This document shows positions 54,422 through 63,533 of a DNA stretch of 64,000 bases, in pieces (the first letter of the stretch is position 1; each line of letters opens with the position of its first letter). Position numbers and translations under genes: made by a program. Origin of the DNA: Gaiellasilicea sp963761905 (GTDB lineage Bacteria; Actinomycetota; Thermoleophilia; Gaiellales; Gaiellaceae); the NCBI GenBank assembly GCA_963761905.1, contig CAVXIQ010000008.1, positions 310,001 to 374,000 on the forward strand, given 5' to 3'. Below the pieces are notes generated by a model. It was not told where the DNA came from. It did not search any database and saw only the letters and a program-made list of their open reading frames with translations.

Positions 54422-54978
54422 AGCAGCGCGCCTTCCAGCCGGAGCAGGCGCTCCTTCAGGTCGAGCCCGCCCGCGTAGCCCGTCAGGCTGCCGTTCGCGC
54501 CCACGACGCGATGGCAGGGAAGGACGATCGGGATCGGGTTGCGGTTCATCACCGTTCCGACCGCGCGTGCGGCGCGGGGCGCGCCGACCTTGGCCGCGAG
54601 GGTGCCGTAGGTCGTCGTCTGGCCGTAGGGAACGCGGCCCAGCTCCTCGAGCACTGTGCGGGCGAACGGCGCTGCCCCGCGCAGGTCGACGTCCAGCTCG
54701 AAGCTCTCGCGCCGGCCGTCGAAGTACTCGTCGAGCTGGCGCTCGGCGCTCGCCACCGAGGCATGGGAGCGAAGGACGCGTGGGCCGAACGTGCGCGCAA
54801 GCGAGTCGAGCTGCCGCTCGGGATCCGGGCGAAACCAGACGCGGCAGAGCCCCTGCCCGGTGGCGGCGACGAGCAGCGGGCCGATCGGCGAGTCGACGAC
54901 GTCGAAGCCCACGTCGAGCAGGCCTTCCGCGGCAGCGGCCTCGCGGAAGCGGCGGTCGAGCTCGGTCGAGACGGTCAT
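54418..54978 (-). CDS. ogt: Methylated-DNA-[protein]-cysteine S-methyltransferase
   Basis: A 186-residue suicide repair protein that removes alkyl groups from O6-alkylguanine. The active Cys is in PIVLPCHRVVGANGSLTGYAGGL, and the helix-turn-helix region has VPYGQTTTYGTLAAKVG. The N-terminal domain lacks Ada's metal-binding cysteines. Its ATG overlaps the stop of the ECF sigma gene (ATGA), so sigma factor and repair protein are made together. Confidence 0.93.
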   Translation of the reverse strand: MTVSTELDRRFREAAAAEGLLDVGFDVVDSPIGPLLVAATGQGLCRVWFRPDPERQLDSLARTFGPRVLRSHASVASAERQLDEYFDGRRESFELDVDLRGAAPFARTVLEELGRVPYGQTTTYGTLAAKVGAPRAARAVGTVMNRNPIPIVLPCHRVVGANGSLTGYAGGLDLKERLLRLEGALL

Positions 54979-55463
54979 GGTGTTCCTCCCACTGAGAGTT
55001 CGGTCTGGGCGCGCAGGCGTCGGATCCCGGACGACGCGGCCTGGCGGGCGGCCTCCGGGCTCGAGCCGAGCGCGGTCGCGATGTCGTCGTAGGCGAGGTC
55101 GTAGGCGTAACGGAGGACGACTGCCGCCCGCTCGGTCGGGGGCAGCGAGTCGGCGAGATGCTCGATCTCGGCGTAGGCCGGGCGCCCGTCGACGACCGGC
55201 AGCTCGGGAAGCTCGGGCACGGTCGGCCGGCTGCGGCGGCCCGTGTCGATCGCGATCCGCGCCGCGATCGTCAGGACCCACGCGCGCAGGTGCTCGCCGT
55301 GCTCGAGCCGGTCGTAGCCGCGCAGCGCGCGGAGGAACGTCTCCTGAAAGGCATCGTCCGCCGCATCGCGGGCCATCCGCCGGCGGAGGAACCCGAGCAC
55401 GATCTCGCGGTGGTCGACGTAGAAGCGCTCGAACGGAGGAATCGTCGCCACTGCTTCCATCAT
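54975..55463 (-). CDS. ECF-type RNA polymerase sigma factor
   Basis: A 162-residue sigma factor of the extracytoplasmic-function type. Region 2 is DDAFQETFLRALRGYDRLEH with LRAWVLTIAARIAID; region 4 is LPPTERAAVVLRYAYDLAYDDIATALGSS. No anti-sigma gene is adjacent. The gene downstream, ogt, overlaps by 4 bp, which suggests an alkylation-responsive unit. ATG 55463 follows AGAAGG closely; ATG 55460 or GTG 55451 are alternatives. Confidence 0.9.
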   Translation of the reverse strand: MMEAVATIPPFERFYVDHREIVLGFLRRRMARDAADDAFQETFLRALRGYDRLEHGEHLRAWVLTIAARIAIDTGRRSRPTVPELPELPVVDGRPAYAEIEHLADSLPPTERAAVVLRYAYDLAYDDIATALGSSPEAARQAASSGIRRLRAQTELSVGGTP

Positions 55464-55505
55464 CCTTCTAAACGTGGGGGAGGCCGCGACTGTGAGACTG
55501 GATCG

Positions 55506-56318
55506 ATGCGCATAGCTGTCGTCGGCCATGTGGAGTGGGTCGAGTTCGCCCGGGTCGAGGCACTGCCGCTACCCGGCGGGATCGTCCACGCTTCCGAGAC
55601 GTGGTCGCAGGCCGGCGGCGGTGGCGGGGTCGCGGCGCTGCAGCTCGCGCGGGTCGGCGCGGATGTGACGTTCTTCACCGCTCTCGGCGAGGACGACCGA
55701 GGCCGACGCTCACGCGCAGAGCTCGCCAAGGCGGGTGTCCGCGTCGAGGCGACGACCGAGAACGAGCCGCAGCGCCGCGCGCTCTGTCACGTCGACGCGC
55801 AGGGCGAGCGCACGATCACCGTGCTCGGCGACAAGCTCCGGCCGCGCGGCGCCGACGGCGAGCTGCCCTGGGAGGAGCTCGACCGCGCCGACGCCGTCTA
55901 CTTCGTCAGCGGCGACGCGAAGGCGCTCCAGCAGGCGCGCCGGGCTCGCGTCCTCGTAGCGACCTCGCGCGAGCTCGAGACGCTCCGCGCGAGCGGCGTC
56001 AAGCTCGATGCACTCGTCGGGAGCGGGGAGGACGAGGGCGAGCGCTATCAGCCCGGCGACCTGCAGCCGCCGCCCGACCTCGTCGTCTCGACCGCCGGCT
56101 CGCTGGGCGGCTGGGCTCAGCCAGGCGGCCCCTACCAGGCCGTGCCGCCGCCCGGTCCGGTGAAGGATTCCTACGGTTGTGGCGACTGCTTCGCGGCCGG
56201 GCTCACCTACGCGCTCGCCGAGCGCCGCCCGGTTGCCGACGCGCTCGCCTTCGCCGCCCGCTGCGGTGCGGCCGCGCTCACCGGCCGCGGCGTGTTCGCA
56301 GCCGCGATCACGGGCTAG
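55506..56318 (+). CDS. PfkB-family carbohydrate kinase
   Basis: A 270-residue sugar or nucleoside kinase. The N-terminal glycine motif is SQAGGGGGVAALQLARVGADV, and the catalytic signature is DSYGCGDCFAAGLTYAL, where GCGD replaces the more usual GAGD but keeps the catalytic Asp. The substrate cannot be told. GAGACT lies 6 nt before the ATG at 55506, in keeping with a leaderless start. It is divergent from the sigma-ogt operon and lies 105 bp before mraZ. Confidence 0.87.
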   Translation: MRIAVVGHVEWVEFARVEALPLPGGIVHASETWSQAGGGGGVAALQLARVGADVTFFTALGEDDRGRRSRAELAKAGVRVEATTENEPQRRALCHVDAQGERTITVLGDKLRPRGADGELPWEELDRADAVYFVSGDAKALQQARRARVLVATSRELETLRASGVKLDALVGSGEDEGERYQPGDLQPPPDLVVSTAGSLGGWAQPGGPYQAVPPPGPVKDSYGCGDCFAAGLTYALAERRPVADALAFAARCGAAALTGRGVFAAAITG

Positions 56319-56349
56319 ACACGCATCGTCCCCAACATCGTCCTTGGGG

Positions 56350-56391
56350 TAGACAAGTGGGGACTGGTGGACTAGAGTGGGGGAAAGTGGG
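56350..56391 (+). promoter_or_regulatory. mraZ promoter with four phased MraZ boxes
   Basis: GTGGG-type boxes start at 56357, 56367 (GTGGA), 56377 and 56387, exactly 10 bp apart. They overlap a promoter made of TAGACA (56350-56355), 17 bp and TAGAGT (56373-56378). MraZ binds such repeats and represses its own operon; here binding would cover the spacer and -10. Confidence 0.8.
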
Positions 56392-56423
56392 AGCAGACGA
56401 ATGAGCGTGACCGACGGGAAGCG

Positions 56424-56858
56424 ATGTTCTTCGGCGAGTACGAACACTCCATCGACGACAAGAGCCGGCTCACGCTGCCGGCCAAGTTCCGCGACGCGCT
56501 CGCCGGCGGCGTCGTCCTCACGCGCGGTCTCGACAGCTGCGTCGCCGTGTTCGCGCGCGCGGACTGGCAGCGCCTCGCCGACGATCGTCTTGCCCCGCTC
56601 GATCCCTTCGCGCCGGAGACGCGCGAGCTGATGCGCTTCTTCTTCGCCGCAGCAGCCGACGCCGAGCTCGACAAGCAGGGCCGCGTGCTCGTGCCGCCCG
56701 CGCTCGCCCGGCACGCCCAGCTCGGGCGCGAGGTCGTCGTCGCCGGGGTTCGCGACCATCTCGAGATCTGGGATCGCACGTCCTGGGCCACGCAGGTCAC
56801 CAAGGTCGAAGGGAGCGCGGACGATGTTGCCAAACGTCTTGCAGCCAAGAACGTCTGA
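56424..56858 (+). CDS. mraZ: Transcriptional regulator MraZ
   Basis: A 144-residue protein of two AbrB-like (SpoVT) domains, with FFGEYEHSIDDKSRLTLPAKFRDAL at the start and the second unit DAELDKQGRVLVPPALARHAQL. It forms a ring that binds the GTGGG boxes found just upstream and controls the division and cell-wall cluster. The start is ATG 56424 behind GGGAAG. Its end overlaps rsmH by 35 bp. Confidence 0.95.
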   Translation: MFFGEYEHSIDDKSRLTLPAKFRDALAGGVVLTRGLDSCVAVFARADWQRLADDRLAPLDPFAPETRELMRFFFAAAADAELDKQGRVLVPPALARHAQLGREVVVAGVRDHLEIWDRTSWATQVTKVEGSADDVAKRLAAKNV

Positions 56859-57780
56859 TCACGTTCCCGTGCTCGCCGAGGAGGTGCGCGAGCGCCTCGC
56901 CGTGCGACCGGGCGAGACGGTCGTCGACGCCACCTTCGGCGCGGGCGGTCATTCGGCCCTGCTGGCGGCCGATCTCGAGGGCGAGGGCAAGCTGATCGCG
57001 ATCGACCGCGATCCTTCGGTGCGCGGCTACTTCGACCGCTTCAAGGGCCACGCGGGGGTTCAGGCGCGCCTGCTTCGCGGCGAGTTCTCGCTCGTGCTCG
57101 GCCAGCTTGCCGCGAACGACGTCCAGGCAGACGCGATCCTGCTCGACCTCGGCGTCTCTTCGATGCAGCTCGACCGGCCCGAGCGCGGGTTCTCCTACGC
57201 AGCGGACGCTCCGCTCGACATGCGGATGGACGCGTCCTCCGAGCTCACCGCCCGCGACCTCGTCAACGAGGCGGAGGAGCGTGAGCTGGCGCTCCTGTTC
57301 CGCCGCTACGGCGAGGAGCGGTACGCGCGCCCGATCGCCCGCGCGATCGTCCGCCGTCGCGCCGAGCGTCCGTTCGAGCGCACGAGCGACCTCGCCGAGA
57401 CGATCAAGCACGCGATCCCGACACCGGCCCGGTTCGGCGAGGGGCATCCCGCCAAGCGGGTCTTCCAGGCGCTCCGGATCGCCGTCAACGACGAGCTCGG
57501 CGCCCTCGAGGCGGCCCTGCCGGCGGCGGTGCGAATGCTGCGCCCGGGCGGCCGGCTCGCCGTGATCAGCTTCCATTCGCTCGAGGACCGGATCGTCAAG
57601 CAGTACATCCGCGCGGAGGCGCGCGGCTGCACTTGCCCGCCCGACTTTCCGATCTGCGTGTGCGGCAACGAGCCCGTCCTGCGCGACGTGACCCGGAAGC
57701 CGATCCGGCCGAGCGCGCGCGAGGTGCAGCAGAACCCGCGCGCTGCGTCGGCAAAGCTCCGGGTGGCGGTCAAGACGTGA
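56824..57780 (+). CDS. rsmH: 16S rRNA (cytosine-1402-N4)-methyltransferase RsmH
   Basis: A 318-residue methyltransferase that modifies C1402 at the ribosomal P site. Signature segments are HVPVLAEEVRERL, VVDATFGAGGHSALLA, DAILLDLGVSSMQLDRPERG and the C-terminal VISFHSLEDRIVKQ. A cysteine-rich CTCPPDFPICVCG near the end is typical of Gram-positive members. The ATG at 56824 may be slightly early, since the conserved part begins about 12 residues on. Confidence 0.95.
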   Translation: MLPNVLQPRTSDHVPVLAEEVRERLAVRPGETVVDATFGAGGHSALLAADLEGEGKLIAIDRDPSVRGYFDRFKGHAGVQARLLRGEFSLVLGQLAANDVQADAILLDLGVSSMQLDRPERGFSYAADAPLDMRMDASSELTARDLVNEAEERELALLFRRYGEERYARPIARAIVRRRAERPFERTSDLAETIKHAIPTPARFGEGHPAKRVFQALRIAVNDELGALEAALPAAVRMLRPGGRLAVISFHSLEDRIVKQYIRAEARGCTCPPDFPICVCGNEPVLRDVTRKPIRPSAREVQQNPRAASAKLRVAVKT

Positions 57781-58145
57781 GCAGTCTGGCCACAGCCCGC
57801 GCCGACGCTCACGCCCATGTTCTGCCGCGACCGCGAGTCCGCCGGAAGCCGGTCGCAGCCACCCGCCCTCGCGCGTTCGGCGGCGTCCTCTGGATCGTTC
57901 TCTTCGGCGTCCTCCTGGCCGGCGTGGTCGCGGTCAACGTCGCCGTGCTCCAGCTCAACGTCCGCCTGGACGAGCTCGGGCGCGAGCGGATCCAGCTCCG
58001 CGCCGACAATGCGCGGCTCAGCTCGCAGCTTTCGAGCGCCGCCGCCGCGGCTCGGATCGAGGCTCAGGCGAGACAGCGGCTAGGACTCGTGCCGGCCGAC
58101 GCGAACACCACGGCATACGTACAGCTCGCGCCCACTCCCCGGTAG
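57777..58145 (+). CDS. ftsL: FtsL-like cell division protein
   Basis: A 122-residue bitopic protein: a basic cytosolic tail, one membrane helix (GVLWIVLFGVLLAGVVAVNVAV) and an external coiled coil (LDELGRERIQLRADNARLSS). Sequence similarity within FtsL/FtsB is weak, so the name rests on layout and its place between rsmH and ftsI. The GTG overlaps the rsmH stop (GTGA). Confidence 0.8.
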   Translation: MSSLATARADAHAHVLPRPRVRRKPVAATRPRAFGGVLWIVLFGVLLAGVVAVNVAVLQLNVRLDELGRERIQLRADNARLSSQLSSAAAAARIEAQARQRLGLVPADANTTAYVQLAPTPR

Positions 58146-58155
58146 CCGTGCGGCA

Positions 58156-59829
58156 GTGACGCTGCGGACCTCGAATCGCCGGATTCGCCTCCTGCTGGCG
58201 CTCTCGGTGCTCGTCTTTGCGGGAACGCTCGCCCGGGCGGTGTGGCTCCAGGCCGTCCAGGCGGGCACGCTCGACCGAATCGCGTCGAGCCAGCACAAGC
58301 AGACGATCGTGATCCCGGCCGGCCGCGGCACGATCTTCGACCGGAAGGGCGAGCCGCTCGCGATCGGGGAGCAGGCCACGACTGTCTACGCCGACCCGCG
58401 TCAGGTCGTCAATCCCCGGCGCGTCGCGATCGCGGCCGGGAAGGCGCTCGATCTCGACCCGAACGCGGTCTTCAAGCAACTCGCCGACCGCTCGCGTCAC
58501 TTCGTCTATGTCAAGCGCAAGGCAGATCCGGTGCAGGCGGCGGCGCTCGAGAAGCTGGGCCTGGCCGGGCTCGGCTTCTACGCGGAGGAGCTCCGGGCCT
58601 ATCCGCAGCGCGGGGTGGCGTCGCAGGTACTCGGTTTCGCGGGCGTGGACAACAGAGGCCTCGAGGGCCTCGAGCGGTCGCTCGACGAGCCTCTCGCCGG
58701 CAGGGCGGGGAGCGAGACGATCGTCAAGGATCCGCTCGGCCGCTCGATCGACGTGATCGCCACACGTCCCGAGGTGCCGGGCAAGAACGTCTTCCTGACG
58801 CTCGATCACCGGCTCCAGGCCCAGGCGGAGCAGGTGCTGCGCGAGACGGTGAGCGGCTCGCAGGCCAAGGCGGGGACGGCGATCGTGCTCGACCCGCTGA
58901 CCGGGGCAGTGCTCGCGATGGCGACGGCGCCCGGCTACGACCTGAATCGCTTCGGCAAGGCGCCGCCCGACCGGCGGCGCAACCGTGCCGTCACCGACAC
59001 GTACGAGCCCGGCTCGACCTTCAAGCTCGTGACGGTCTCGGCGGCTCTCTCCGAGAAGCTCGTGACGCCGAGGTCGGCGTTCACGCTCCAGACCTCGATC
59101 CAGGTGGCTGATCGCGTGATCCACGAGCACGAGCCGCGCGCGACACAGCGGATGACGGTCGCGCAGATCCTCTCCCAGTCGTCGAATGTGGGCACGATCA
59201 CGCTCGCGCAGCTCCTCGGCCAGACGCGGCTCATCGACTGGATCGGCCGCTTCGGCTTCGGCGCGCCCTCCGCGATCGACTATCCGGGCGAGTCGGTCGG
59301 AATCCTCCCTTCGTACTGGTCGGGGTCGACGATCGGCAACGTGCCGATCGGCCACGGGATCGCGGTGACGCCGATCCAGATGGCGGCGGCCTATGCCGCG
59401 ATCGCGAACGGCGGCGTCCTCCGCACGCCGTATCTCGTCGACCGGATCGGCGCCAGGCGGACGAAGCGCGGGCCGAGCCGCCGCGTCGTCTCGCGCACCG
59501 TCGCCGCGCAGGTGATGACGATGCTTCGTGACGTCGTCTCCGCCGAGGGCGGAACCGGCGCGGCCGCCGCCGTGCCCGGCTACACCGTCGCCGGCAAGAC
59601 GGGCACGGCCGCGAAGCCCGTGCCGGGCGGCTATTCGACGTCTGCCTACGTCGCGTCGTTCGTCGGGGTCGTCCCCGCGAAACGGCCGCGGCTCGTGGTG
59701 CTCGTCTCGATCGACGAGCCGCGGACCGCGATCTGGGGCGGCGTCGTCGCGGCGCCCGCGTTCTCGCGGATCGCCCAGTACGGCCTGCAGGAGCTCGAAG
59801 TGGCTCCGGATGCCCTGACGCGCCGGTAG
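58156..59829 (+). CDS. ftsI: Penicillin-binding protein, FtsI/PBP2B-type transpeptidase
   Basis: A 557-residue septal peptidoglycan transpeptidase. One N-terminal membrane helix (LLLALSVLVFAGTLARAVWL), the dimerisation domain with GRGTIFDRKGEPLA and the transpeptidase domain with PGSTFK (catalytic Ser), the SSN triad and KTGTA. The C-terminal extra PASTA domains of some actinobacterial enzymes are missing. The start at 58156 is GTG, 10 bp after ftsL. Confidence 0.93.
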   Translation: MTLRTSNRRIRLLLALSVLVFAGTLARAVWLQAVQAGTLDRIASSQHKQTIVIPAGRGTIFDRKGEPLAIGEQATTVYADPRQVVNPRRVAIAAGKALDLDPNAVFKQLADRSRHFVYVKRKADPVQAAALEKLGLAGLGFYAEELRAYPQRGVASQVLGFAGVDNRGLEGLERSLDEPLAGRAGSETIVKDPLGRSIDVIATRPEVPGKNVFLTLDHRLQAQAEQVLRETVSGSQAKAGTAIVLDPLTGAVLAMATAPGYDLNRFGKAPPDRRRNRAVTDTYEPGSTFKLVTVSAALSEKLVTPRSAFTLQTSIQVADRVIHEHEPRATQRMTVAQILSQSSNVGTITLAQLLGQTRLIDWIGRFGFGAPSAIDYPGESVGILPSYWSGSTIGNVPIGHGIAVTPIQMAAAYAAIANGGVLRTPYLVDRIGARRTKRGPSRRVVSRTVAAQVMTMLRDVVSAEGGTGAAAAVPGYTVAGKTGTAAKPVPGGYSTSAYVASFVGVVPAKRPRLVVLVSIDEPRTAIWGGVVAAPAFSRIAQYGLQELEVAPDALTRR

Positions 59830-59841
59830 CGTTCCGCGCGA

Positions 59842-61287
59842 ATGGAGCTGGAGCGCCTGATCGCCGCGCTCGCACCGGAGGCGGTCGTCGGAATGGCTGC
59901 GGCCGAGGTGCGGGACCTGGCTTACGACGCGCGTGCGGTCACGCCCGGCGCGGTGTTCTTCTGCGTGCCGGGCTCGATGGCGGACGGACACGACTACGCC
60001 CCGCAGGCGGTCGAGAACGGAGCGGTCGCCCTCGTCGTCGAGCGGGCGCTCGAGCACGAGGTGACGCAGCTCGTCGTTCCCGACGCGCGCGCCGCGATGG
60101 CGACGGCCGCCGACGTCTTCTTCGGCGAGCCGACGCGCTCGCTCGAGGTGGCAGGCGTGACCGGGACGAGCGGGAAGACGACGACGGCCTTCCTGCTCTG
60201 GTCGATGCTGGAGGCCGCAGGGCGCTCGCCAGGGCTCCTCGGCACCGTCGAGAGCCGGATCGGCGGCGCAGGGAGCCGCGAGGTGAGGCCGGTCGTCCGG
60301 ACGACGCCGGAGGCGATCGACCTCCAGCGCACCTTCCGCGAGATGCTCGACGCCGGCAATCGCAGCGTGGCGCTCGAAGCGTCCTCCCACGCCTCGATCC
60401 TCCACCGGCTCGACCGCGTCCGCTTCGACGTGCTCGTCTTCACGAACCTGAGTCAGGAGCACCTCGACTTCCACACCGGGATGGACGACTACTTTGCCGC
60501 CAAGCGCCGGCTCTTCACCGGCGCGGCGCCGCCTCCCGCTGCCGTCAACGTGGGCGACGAGTGGGGGCGGAAGCTCGCCGGGGAGCTGGCCGACCAGCGT
60601 CGCGCGCCGCTCGTCACCTTCGGCTTCGCGGACGACGCGGAGATCCGGCCCGACGAGCTCGTGCTCGATGCCAAAGGCGCGCGCTTCACGGCCGGTGGGA
60701 TCGAGATCCGCTCGCGCCTCCGCGGCCGCTTCAACGTCGAGAACGCGCTCGGGGTCGTCGCCGCCGGGATCCTGCTCGACGTCCCCGAAGCCGACATCGC
60801 CGCCGGTATCGAGGCGCTCGGCGGAGTGCCCGGCCGCTTCGAGGCGGTGGACGAGGGACAGCCGTTCGCGGTCGTCGTCGACTACGCGCACAAGCCGGAC
60901 GCGCTCGACAACGTGCTCCGCGCCGCCCGCGACCTCGCCGAGGGGCGCGTGCTGGTCGTCTTCGGCGCCGGCGGCGACCGCGATCGAGGCAAGCGGCCCC
61001 TGATGGGCAAGCTCGCGAAGGATCTCGCCGACGTCGTGATCGTCACCTCCGACAACCCCCGCGGCGAGGAGCCGCTGGCGATCATCCAGGACATCCTCCA
61101 GGGGGCCGGCACCGATGTGGAGATCGACCCCGACCGGCGCGCCGCGATCGGCCGCGCGATCGAACTGGCGGACGCGGGGGACGTCGTCGTGATCGCCGGC
61201 AAGGGGCACGAGCAGGGGCAGGAGGTCGCGGGCGAGAAGCTCCCGTTCGACGATCGCGAGGTCGCCCGGGAGCTGCTCCGCCGATGA
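59842..61287 (+). CDS. murE: UDP-MurNAc-L-Ala-D-Glu:meso-diaminopimelate ligase MurE
   Basis: A 481-residue ligase that adds the third residue of the stem peptide. The ATP loop is GVTGTSGKTTTAF, and SDNPRGEEPLAI carries the DNPR motif that indicates meso-diaminopimelate rather than lysine. KGHEQGQE near the end is also typical. It overlaps murF by 4 bp (ATGA). The DNPR signature supports a meso-DAP wall for the organism. Confidence 0.95.
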   Translation: MELERLIAALAPEAVVGMAAAEVRDLAYDARAVTPGAVFFCVPGSMADGHDYAPQAVENGAVALVVERALEHEVTQLVVPDARAAMATAADVFFGEPTRSLEVAGVTGTSGKTTTAFLLWSMLEAAGRSPGLLGTVESRIGGAGSREVRPVVRTTPEAIDLQRTFREMLDAGNRSVALEASSHASILHRLDRVRFDVLVFTNLSQEHLDFHTGMDDYFAAKRRLFTGAAPPPAAVNVGDEWGRKLAGELADQRRAPLVTFGFADDAEIRPDELVLDAKGARFTAGGIEIRSRLRGRFNVENALGVVAAGILLDVPEADIAAGIEALGGVPGRFEAVDEGQPFAVVVDYAHKPDALDNVLRAARDLAEGRVLVVFGAGGDRDRGKRPLMGKLAKDLADVVIVTSDNPRGEEPLAIIQDILQGAGTDVEIDPDRRAAIGRAIELADAGDVVVIAGKGHEQGQEVAGEKLPFDDREVARELLRR

Positions 61288-62516
61288 TTCCGCTTCCGCT
61301 CGACGAGCTGCGCGGGCTCGGTCAGCTCGACGGCGCCGGCGACGCCACCGGGCTGACGATCGACTCGCGCACCGCGGGGCCGGGTGACCTCTTCGTCGCC
61401 GTTCGCGGTGGGCGCGCCTTCGTGGACGCCGCGCGGGCGCAGGGCGCCGCGACGCTCGTCCCCGACGACGAGCACGCCGCGCTGGCGGCGATCGGGCGAG
61501 CGCTGCGCGCGCGCAGCCGCGCGCGGGTCGTCGGGATCACCGGCTCGACGGGAAAGACGTCGACGAAGGACATCCTCGCCGCGCTCTGCGCTCCGGTCGC
61601 GCGCACGGTCGCCACCCGCGCCAGCGAGAACGCGGAGCTCGGCGTCCCGCTGACGCTCGGCCGGCTCGAGCCCGACACAGAGCTGTGCCTCGTCGAGCTC
61701 GGCATGCGCGGCGTCGGTCAGATCGCGGAGCTGTGCGAGATCGCTCGGCCGGAGCTCGGCGTGATCACGGCGATCGGCCCGGTGCATCTCGAGCTCGTCG
61801 GCTCGGTCGACGGCGTCGCCCGCTCGAAGGCCGAGCTCGTGACGGCGCTGCCGCCGGGTGGAATCGCGGTCGTGCCGCGCTCGCCCGAGCTCGAGCCGTA
61901 CCTCGAGCGCGACGATGTCGACGTGCGCCGAGTGGGGGAGGTGGACGTCGAGCTGCGCGAGGACGGCGCCCACGTCGCGTTCGAGGAACGCCGGATCCGG
62001 TTTCCGCTCCGCTCGCGCCATCAGGCCCAGAACGCGCTCACGGCCCTGACCGCCTACCACGCGCTCGGCCTCCCGCTCGATCGGCTGCAGGAGGCGGCCG
62101 ACACGGTGGAGCTCTCGCGCTGGCGCGGCGAGGAGCTCGAGCTCCCCGGCGGCGGCGTCGCGATCAACGACGCCTACAACGCGAACCCGACCTCGCTGCG
62201 CGCCGCGCTCGAGCAGCTCGCCGGGCTCCCCGCCGAGCGCAAGCTCGCCGTGCTCGGCGGGATGGCCGAGCTGGGGGAGCACGCCGAGCGCTATCACCGA
62301 GAGCTGGGAGAGCTCGCGCGCGAGCTCGGGATCGAGGTCGTCGCGGTCGGGGAGCTCGCCCGCGGCTACGGCGCCGACACGTGGGTGCCTGACGCGACGG
62401 CGGCGGTCGCGGCGGCGCGCGAGCGGCTTCGGCCCGGCGACGCCGTACTCGTCAAGGCGTCGCGTGCGCTCGGGCTCGAAGGGGTCGCTCCGGCCCTGGC
62501 GAACGAGCCTCGGTAG
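61284..62516 (+). CDS. murF: UDP-MurNAc-tripeptide:D-Ala-D-Ala ligase MurF
   Basis: A 410-residue ligase that attaches D-Ala-D-Ala to complete the stem pentapeptide. The ATP loop GITGSTGKTSTKD, the central RHQAQNALTALTAYHALG and INDAYNANPTSLRAALEQL are conserved. The start codon overlaps the murE stop, and the stop is directly followed by the mraY ATG (TAGATG). Confidence 0.95.
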   Translation: MIPLPLDELRGLGQLDGAGDATGLTIDSRTAGPGDLFVAVRGGRAFVDAARAQGAATLVPDDEHAALAAIGRALRARSRARVVGITGSTGKTSTKDILAALCAPVARTVATRASENAELGVPLTLGRLEPDTELCLVELGMRGVGQIAELCEIARPELGVITAIGPVHLELVGSVDGVARSKAELVTALPPGGIAVVPRSPELEPYLERDDVDVRRVGEVDVELREDGAHVAFEERRIRFPLRSRHQAQNALTALTAYHALGLPLDRLQEAADTVELSRWRGEELELPGGGVAINDAYNANPTSLRAALEQLAGLPAERKLAVLGGMAELGEHAERYHRELGELARELGIEVVAVGELARGYGADTWVPDATAAVAAARERLRPGDAVLVKASRALGLEGVAPALANEPR

Positions 62517-63533
62517 ATGGTCCGTGTCCTGATCGCCGGCCTGATCGCGATGGTCGTCTCGATCGTGATCGGCCCGAAGTTCATCGAGTTCATGCGCCGG
62601 AACGAGCTCGGCCAGCCGATTCGGGAGGACGGTCCGGCAGGCCACGTCGTCAAGCAGGGAACGCCGGTGATGGGCGGCCTGCTGATCATGCTTTGCGCCT
62701 TTCTCCCGTTCCTCGCGCTCTCGCGCTACACGCTGCCGGCGCTGACCGTCCTCTTCGTCACGATCGGCTGCGGAGCGATCGGCTTCCTCGACGACTTCAT
62801 CAAGCTCCGCCACCGCCGCTCGCTCGGCCTGAAGGGTCGCTGGAAACTCCTGCTCCTGCTCGCGATCACCGTCGTCGTGGGGTTCGCCCTCCAGGAGGAG
62901 GGGCGCGTGGGCACGTCGATCTACTTGCCGATCGTCGACGTCGACCTCCCGCTCTCTTACTTCTTCTATCCGTTCCTCTTCCTCGTGATCGCCGGTGCGG
63001 CGAACGGCGTCAACCTGACGGACGGGGTCGACGGGCTCGCGGCGGGAACGGCGATCATCTCGCTCTTCACCTTTCTCTCGATCAGCGTGATCGCCTACAT
63101 TCGCTCCGCGCCGGCATCCGGCGAGCGCACCGACTACCTGCTCGACCTCTCGATCCTCGCCGCGGCTCTGATCGGGGGCGCGATCGGCTTCCTCTGGTAC
63201 AACAGCTTCCCGGCCGAGGTCTTCATGGGCGACACCGGCTCGATGGCGCTCGGCGGCGCGCTCGCCGGCTTTGCGATCGTGACCGGTACCGAGGCGCTGC
63301 TGCTCCTGATCGGCGGGATCTACGTCGCCGTCGCGCTCTCCGTGATCATCCAGGTGCTCTCCTTCAAGTACAGGGGCAAGCGCGTGTTCCTGATCGCGCC
63401 GCTCCAGCACCACTTCGAGATGAAGGCGTGGTCGGAGACGAAGATCATGGTCCGCTTCTGGATCGTCGCGGCGATTCTCTGCACGAGCGGCTTCGTCCTC
63501 TACTACCGGTACTACCTCCAGTTCCGGCTGTGA
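62517..63533 (+). CDS. mraY: Phospho-MurNAc-pentapeptide translocase MraY
   Basis: A 338-residue membrane enzyme that joins phospho-MurNAc-pentapeptide to undecaprenyl phosphate, making lipid I. About ten helices are visible. Key motifs are DDFIKLRHRRSLGL, the catalytic NLTDGVDGLAAG and the cytosolic HHFEMKAWSETKIM. The stop overlaps murD by 4 bp (GTGA). Confidence 0.96.
   Translation: MVRVLIAGLIAMVVSIVIGPKFIEFMRRNELGQPIREDGPAGHVVKQGTPVMGGLLIMLCAFLPFLALSRYTLPALTVLFVTIGCGAIGFLDDFIKLRHRRSLGLKGRWKLLLLLAITVVVGFALQEEGRVGTSIYLPIVDVDLPLSYFFYPFLFLVIAGAANGVNLTDGVDGLAAGTAIISLFTFLSISVIAYIRSAPASGERTDYLLDLSILAAALIGGAIGFLWYNSFPAEVFMGDTGSMALGGALAGFAIVTGTEALLLLIGGIYVAVALSVIIQVLSFKYRGKRVFLIAPLQHHFEMKAWSETKIMVRFWIVAAILCTSGFVLYYRYYLQFRL

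Noticed and set aside
58018..61209. Minus-strand open frame of 1063 codons opposite ftsI and murE
   Set aside because: A very long frame, but the opposite strand encodes FtsI and MurE with all motifs; stop codons are rare in this phase of GC-rich DNA.
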